DNA from: Lachnoclostridium sp. UBA3320
GTDB lineage: Bacteria > Bacillota > Clostridia > Lachnospirales > Lachnospiraceae
Length of the DNA: 17,946 nt
Assembly: GCA_002361175.1 (NCBI GenBank)
Contig: DESG01000064.1
Location: 1-17,946, forward strand
Direction of reading: 5' to 3'
A program made the translations under genes and the position numbers. Under the pieces are notes generated by a model. That model was not told the origin of the DNA and made no database searches. It saw only the letters and a list, made by a program, of their open reading frames with translations. Below, piece by piece: positions 15,127-17,946 of this stretch (the first letter of the stretch is position 1; each line of letters starts with the position of its first letter).

Positions 15127-17060
15127 TGTATAGTTTCTCCGTCAGATGCTTTGGCTTTGGCAACACCTTGTACCTGCACAACAGACTTGGCATCATCTAT
15201 AAAGTCATCCATTTTAGGTATTGAGCCAATAATATTGTCAGCAAGCCAGTCCATAGTGACAATTTCTTCTGCTGTAACGCCATCTGGTATGCTTTTTTTA
15301 ACAAGACCATCTTGAGAATAAATCTCGCCAGCAAAAGGATTAAATTCGCCAGAACAGATAGACTTTTTCAAAAGCTCAATAAGCTGCATTGTACCAGATG
15401 GAAGTCGTTTAGAACAGATAACATCAATCATTCCTGAAGACATGCCCCACCAATAGTTGATAGATTCATTTTTGCCTTTTTGTTCTTGTTTCCATGTGCC
15501 ATTTAAAATACTCTTAACTATCTTTTCGTAAAAAATACCCCAGTTCCATACAGGCATTGCAAGGCTTACAGGTGAATCATCATTTTTATCATAAAGTCCA
15601 AACTTAGACAAACCCTCTTTTGGTGTAATAAAGTCCTTTCCTGATATAAAAGATACGCTGATATCTTCTATATTGTTCTTTGCCAGTTCTGGTTTAAGCT
15701 TTGACCATTGCAGGTAAATCTTCATTCTTGGATTTACCATTTTAACACCTAGTGCAAATGCATTGATATTGGCAATCATCCCATAAATTGGGTAGTCTGC
15801 AATATAGCCAATTTTATTTGACTGTGACATAATACCTGCGACTATTCCAATCAGGAACTTGGCTTCGTACATTCTGCCATAGTATGTATAAAGATACTTG
15901 CAGTTTGTATTTAATGAACAGTTAATTATTTTGATTTTTGGATATTTGAACGCATATTTAACGCTTATATCAAGCAGTTTCGGAGAAGTTGAAAAAATAA
16001 CTGTATTGCCATCTGCAACTGCACGTTCAAAGCAGTCAGCTTCTTTTTCAGGATTGTCAGCTTCAAAATATGACTTAGTTATAATCTTTCCTGCAAGTGC
16101 CTGTTCAAGGTGGCTGCGCCCAAGGTCATGCCCATAAGTCCAGCTTGAAATTTTTGCAGTTTTCGTATAAATAAACGCTATCTTTAAAGGTTCAGTGTTT
16201 GTAAGTATACGCTTAACAATCGGTTTCTTTTCTGTAACCTTATCATCTGCATTCATAATCAACTTAACTTCTGGTTTTTGTGGATAGAATACAAAATCAT
16301 TCCATATTTTTGTAATTTCCTGTTGTATTGCACTGCTGTCTTTAGACTGTAAATCACTATACCCATAGATATTAATATAAATCAAGAAAGCGTCACCAGG
16401 CGTTAAGGAAAGTTTATTTCCACCTTTCTTTTCAAAAGCTTTTGTAAACTGGATATAAGAAGAGCGAAATTGTTCTTTTTCAATATCAGACCATATCTTG
16501 TCAGTTGCAATTCCCACCAAATTGCATATCTTTACATAGCTTCCTAGTTGGCTAAAATTTAGGTAGTTAATCTCTGTCTTTTTATAAAAATCCAGAAATT
16601 CATAATAAACTCTACTTTCGTCTGAATCGTCTTTTACAGGCATAATACGCGTGACATAAGCAGGGACAGTAACAGCATTACAGTATTTAAGAACACTTAT
16701 ACGTTTATTGCCTTCTAAGATATAAAAGCGATTCATAAATTCATAAACTTTAACAGGGTCTCTTATCCCTTCCTCAAGATGTGCAGTATATAAATTGCAC
16801 CATTTTGACGCAAATTCAGAGTCCTTGGGAAGAAGCGGCATATAATTGCTGGCAAAGGCATTAGTACGTCCAGCAGTTTTAGTACCAGCAACTTGGTCTA
16901 AGTGTATATCAACTAACCCTAAGTTTATTTCTGAAGAGACATCAGTATAGGATAGGATATCATCCAGAACTTGGAGATAAGGATACATTCCTTTTAGTGT
17001 TTTAATGCGAAAATCTTTAATTGCAAGTTTGTAGGCTTTTTCATATTCCTCTCTATTCAT
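15123..17060 (-). CDS. Cytoplasmic ParB-like / BMP (PnrA-type) ligand-binding fusion protein
   Basis: This 645-residue protein combines two domains not usually joined. The N-terminal part (about 45-140) looks like a ParB/sulfiredoxin-fold domain, with VYEFMNRFYILEGNKRISVL (residues 105-124) carrying the GNKR signature. After a helical linker, residues 291 to about 600 resemble the BMP/PnrA nucleoside-binding lipoprotein fold: LKIAFIYTKTAKISSWTYGHD, VIFSTSP, YYGRMYEAKFLIGIVAGIMS, NKIGYIADYPIYGMIANINAFA. There is no signal peptide or lipobox, so it is expected in the cytoplasm and cannot be a normal transport receptor. A longer frame opens at 17108, but GGAGGT at 17067-17072 lies six bases before the ATG at 17060, which decides the start. 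A sensor of purine nucleosides or a related metabolite is a reasonable guess, not a demonstrated role. It has its own promoter and is coupled to the phosphoesterase downstream. Confidence 0.8.
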   Translation of the reverse strand: MNREEYEKAYKLAIKDFRIKTLKGMYPYLQVLDDILSYTDVSSEINLGLVDIHLDQVAGTKTAGRTNAFASNYMPLLPKDSEFASKWCNLYTAHLEEGIRDPVKVYEFMNRFYILEGNKRISVLKYCNAVTVPAYVTRIMPVKDDSDESRVYYEFLDFYKKTEINYLNFSQLGSYVKICNLVGIATDKIWSDIEKEQFRSSYIQFTKAFEKKGGNKLSLTPGDAFLIYINIYGYSDLQSKDSSAIQQEITKIWNDFVFYPQKPEVKLIMNADDKVTEKKPIVKRILTNTEPLKIAFIYTKTAKISSWTYGHDLGRSHLEQALAGKIITKSYFEADNPEKEADCFERAVADGNTVIFSTSPKLLDISVKYAFKYPKIKIINCSLNTNCKYLYTYYGRMYEAKFLIGIVAGIMSQSNKIGYIADYPIYGMIANINAFALGVKMVNPRMKIYLQWSKLKPELAKNNIEDISVSFISGKDFITPKEGLSKFGLYDKNDDSPVSLAMPVWNWGIFYEKIVKSILNGTWKQEQKGKNESINYWWGMSSGMIDVICSKRLPSGTMQLIELLKKSICSGEFNPFAGEIYSQDGLVKKSIPDGVTAEEIVTMDWLADNIIGSIPKMDDFIDDAKSVVQVQGVAKAKASDGETIQ

Positions 17061-17114
17061 CGAGATACCTCCATTTTCTTTTTTAGAATACAAATTTGTA
17101 ATATCCACGTAAAT

Positions 17115-17143
17115 ATTATAATACTGCTATGTGGCTTTAGCAA
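17115..17143 (-). promoter_or_regulatory. Promoter of the ParB-like/BMP and phosphoesterase operon
   Basis: On the - strand TTGCTA (17143-17138) and a perfect TATAAT (17120-17115) are 17 bp apart, about 55 bp upstream of the decided start at 17060. Confidence 0.75.
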
Positions 17144-17180
17144 GTAAGGAAAGTATATTTTCAAAAAAAAGGGTATTCAT

Positions 17181-17207
17181 TTTACAAAGATTATGCTATT
17201 CTATAAA
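17181..17207 (+). promoter_or_regulatory. Possible promoter of the response regulator gene
   Basis: TTTACA (17181-17186) is followed after 15 bp by TATAAA (17202-17207), or after 17 bp by TAAAAA. Spacing of the better hexamer is short, so the call is weak. It lies back to back with the stronger - strand promoter at 17115-17143. Confidence 0.35.
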
Positions 17208-17255
17208 AAGTTTTGATAAGCATTGTGTTGACATAATTAAAAAAAGGAGAATTTT

Positions 17256-17900
17256 ATGAAACGAATTTTAATTATTGAGGATGATAAAAAGCTTAGTGAT
17301 GGAATAAGGCTTGCTTTTCACAATGAATACTCATGCTCACAAGCTTATTCTTTGCAATCTGCCAAGGACAGTTTTGACGTGCGACAGTTTGACCTAGTTT
17401 TACTGGATATTAATTTCCAGGATGGCAATGGAATGGATTATCTGACAGAAATTCGAAGAGAAAGCAGTGTTCCTATAATTATGCTTACAGCCAATAATAT
17501 GGAAATGGATATTGTTTCGGGTCTTGAATTAGGGGCAAATGACTATATTACAAAGCCATTTAGCCTTATGGTGCTGCGTGCAAGAGTAAATGTACAGTTA
17601 AGAGAAGATGGGCATAGTAAAGATATTTTTAAAGATGGGGACTTTTACTTTGACTTTTCTAAAATGGAGTTTTTGCATAAAGAAAAAATTTTAGATTTAA
17701 GTAAGACAGAACAGAGGCTTTTACGATGTCTTACTGATAATAAAGGGCGAGTTGTAAACAGAAGTCAGCTTATTGATGAAGCATGGCAGGGAGAGTTTGA
17801 GTTTGTAGAAGAACATGCACTTATTGTTGCAATTAACCGTCTAAGAAAAAAAATTGATGTTGATAATCAAGACCTCGCAAACCCCTATGCTTTAGCATAG
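17256..17900 (+). pseudogene. OmpR-family response regulator, 3' end disrupted
   Basis: This is a two-component response regulator with an intact receiver domain and a DNA-binding domain lacking its end. The receiver has the acidic pair at residues 9-10 (IIEDD), the phosphoacceptor Asp51 (VLLDINF), Thr78 (IIMLTAN) and Lys100 (DYITKPFS). The winged-helix domain runs from about 126: LSKTEQRLLRCL, NKGRVVNRSQLIDEAW and VEEHALIVAINRLRKKI. Family members then continue with a wing segment of the YIKTVxGxGYxW type. Here, after KIDVDNQ, the frame reads DLANPYALA and stops inside a strong hairpin, so the wing is missing. The N-terminal start is secure (AGGAGA at 17245-17250). The expected histidine kinase gene is not visible before the window ends. 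Some DNA binding might remain, but most likely the gene is inactive or altered. An unusual but native terminus is less likely. Confidence 0.78.
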
Positions 17901-17946
17901 AGGGTTAGAGGGCAAAAAGTAAGCAACCTAAGTTGCGTAAATTTTT
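17865..17946. mobile_element. Probable IS200/IS605-family element end, cut by the window edge
   Basis: From about 17865 the sequence no longer fits the response regulator. It carries an 11-bp hairpin with one bulged A: AACCC and CTATGC (17880-17890), loop TTTA (17891-17894), GCATAG, bulge A, GGGTT (17895-17906). The GCTTTAGC apex, bulged base and C/G-rich base resemble the subterminal hairpins of IS200/IS605 elements such as IS608. A second hairpin, GCAAC-CTAA-GTTGC, lies at 17923-17936. TTGAT (17860-17864), a known target of some members, sits just before the break. No transposase gene is inside the window, and the exact left boundary is a guess. Confidence 0.5.

Noticed and set aside
17228..17233. 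Consensus TTGACA just upstream of the response regulator
   Set aside because: A matching -10 would fall on the start codon at 17256, so it cannot drive a normal leader-containing transcript.
17880..17906. Reading the end-of-window hairpin as a transcription terminator of the response regulator
   Set aside because: There is no T-run after it and the gene's conserved C-terminal wing is missing, which fits an insertion better.

Overview
The window looks like the chromosome of a motile, low-GC Gram-positive gut-type bacterium, most likely a member of the Lachnospiraceae (Roseburia / Butyrivibrio / Lachnospira-like). The reasons are the AT-rich intergenic DNA with strong AGGAGG ribosome sites, TTGACA / TAAAAT promoters, lipoprotein-type binding proteins, a chemoreceptor, and a beta-mannooligosaccharide operon of the type characterised in Roseburia intestinalis. 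The genus cannot be fixed from the sequence alone.

Region 1 (1-2890, + strand): a promoter, then a ribose-type sugar-binding lipoprotein with no ABC transporter genes beside it, then a methyl-accepting chemotaxis protein with an extracellular Cache domain. The pair suggests sugar sensing for chemotaxis rather than uptake.

Region 2 (2900-13820, + strand): a beta-mannan catabolic locus. A LacI-family regulator with its own promoter and terminator is followed by a 307-bp regulatory gap, then a long co-directional operon: extracellular binding lipoprotein, two ABC permeases, a GH130_2-like mannooligosaccharide phosphorylase, an AGE-family cellobiose/mannobiose 2-epimerase, a GH130_1-like mannosylglucose phosphorylase, an unknown single-span membrane protein, a DUF624 (YesL-like) membrane protein, and mannose-6-phosphate isomerase. 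A bidirectional terminator closes it. The inferred route is: import of manno-oligosaccharides; phosphorolysis to Man1P; epimerisation of mannobiose to mannosylglucose; phosphorolysis to Man1P + glucose; an external phosphomannomutase to Man6P; the isomerase to Fru6P. The transporter ATPase, phosphomannomutase, endo-mannanase, alpha-galactosidase and esterases are absent here and must be encoded elsewhere. Notable local features are strong hairpins after the binding protein and at the first phosphorylase start (with an 18-codon upstream ORF), and a ROK-kinase-like stub fused to the isomerase.

Region 3 (13829-17060, - strand): a small membrane-anchored protein of unknown function with its own promoter; upstream of it a calcineurin-like metallophosphoesterase translationally coupled (ATGA overlap) to an unusual cytoplasmic protein that fuses a ParB/sulfiredoxin-like domain to a BMP/PnrA-type ligand-binding domain.

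Region 4 (17140-17946, + strand): a divergently transcribed OmpR-family response regulator whose last residues are replaced by a hairpin sequence resembling the end of an IS200/IS605-family element. The gene appears to be broken at its 3' end by an insertion that runs out of the window.

No rRNA, tRNA, CRISPR array or recognisable riboswitch was seen.
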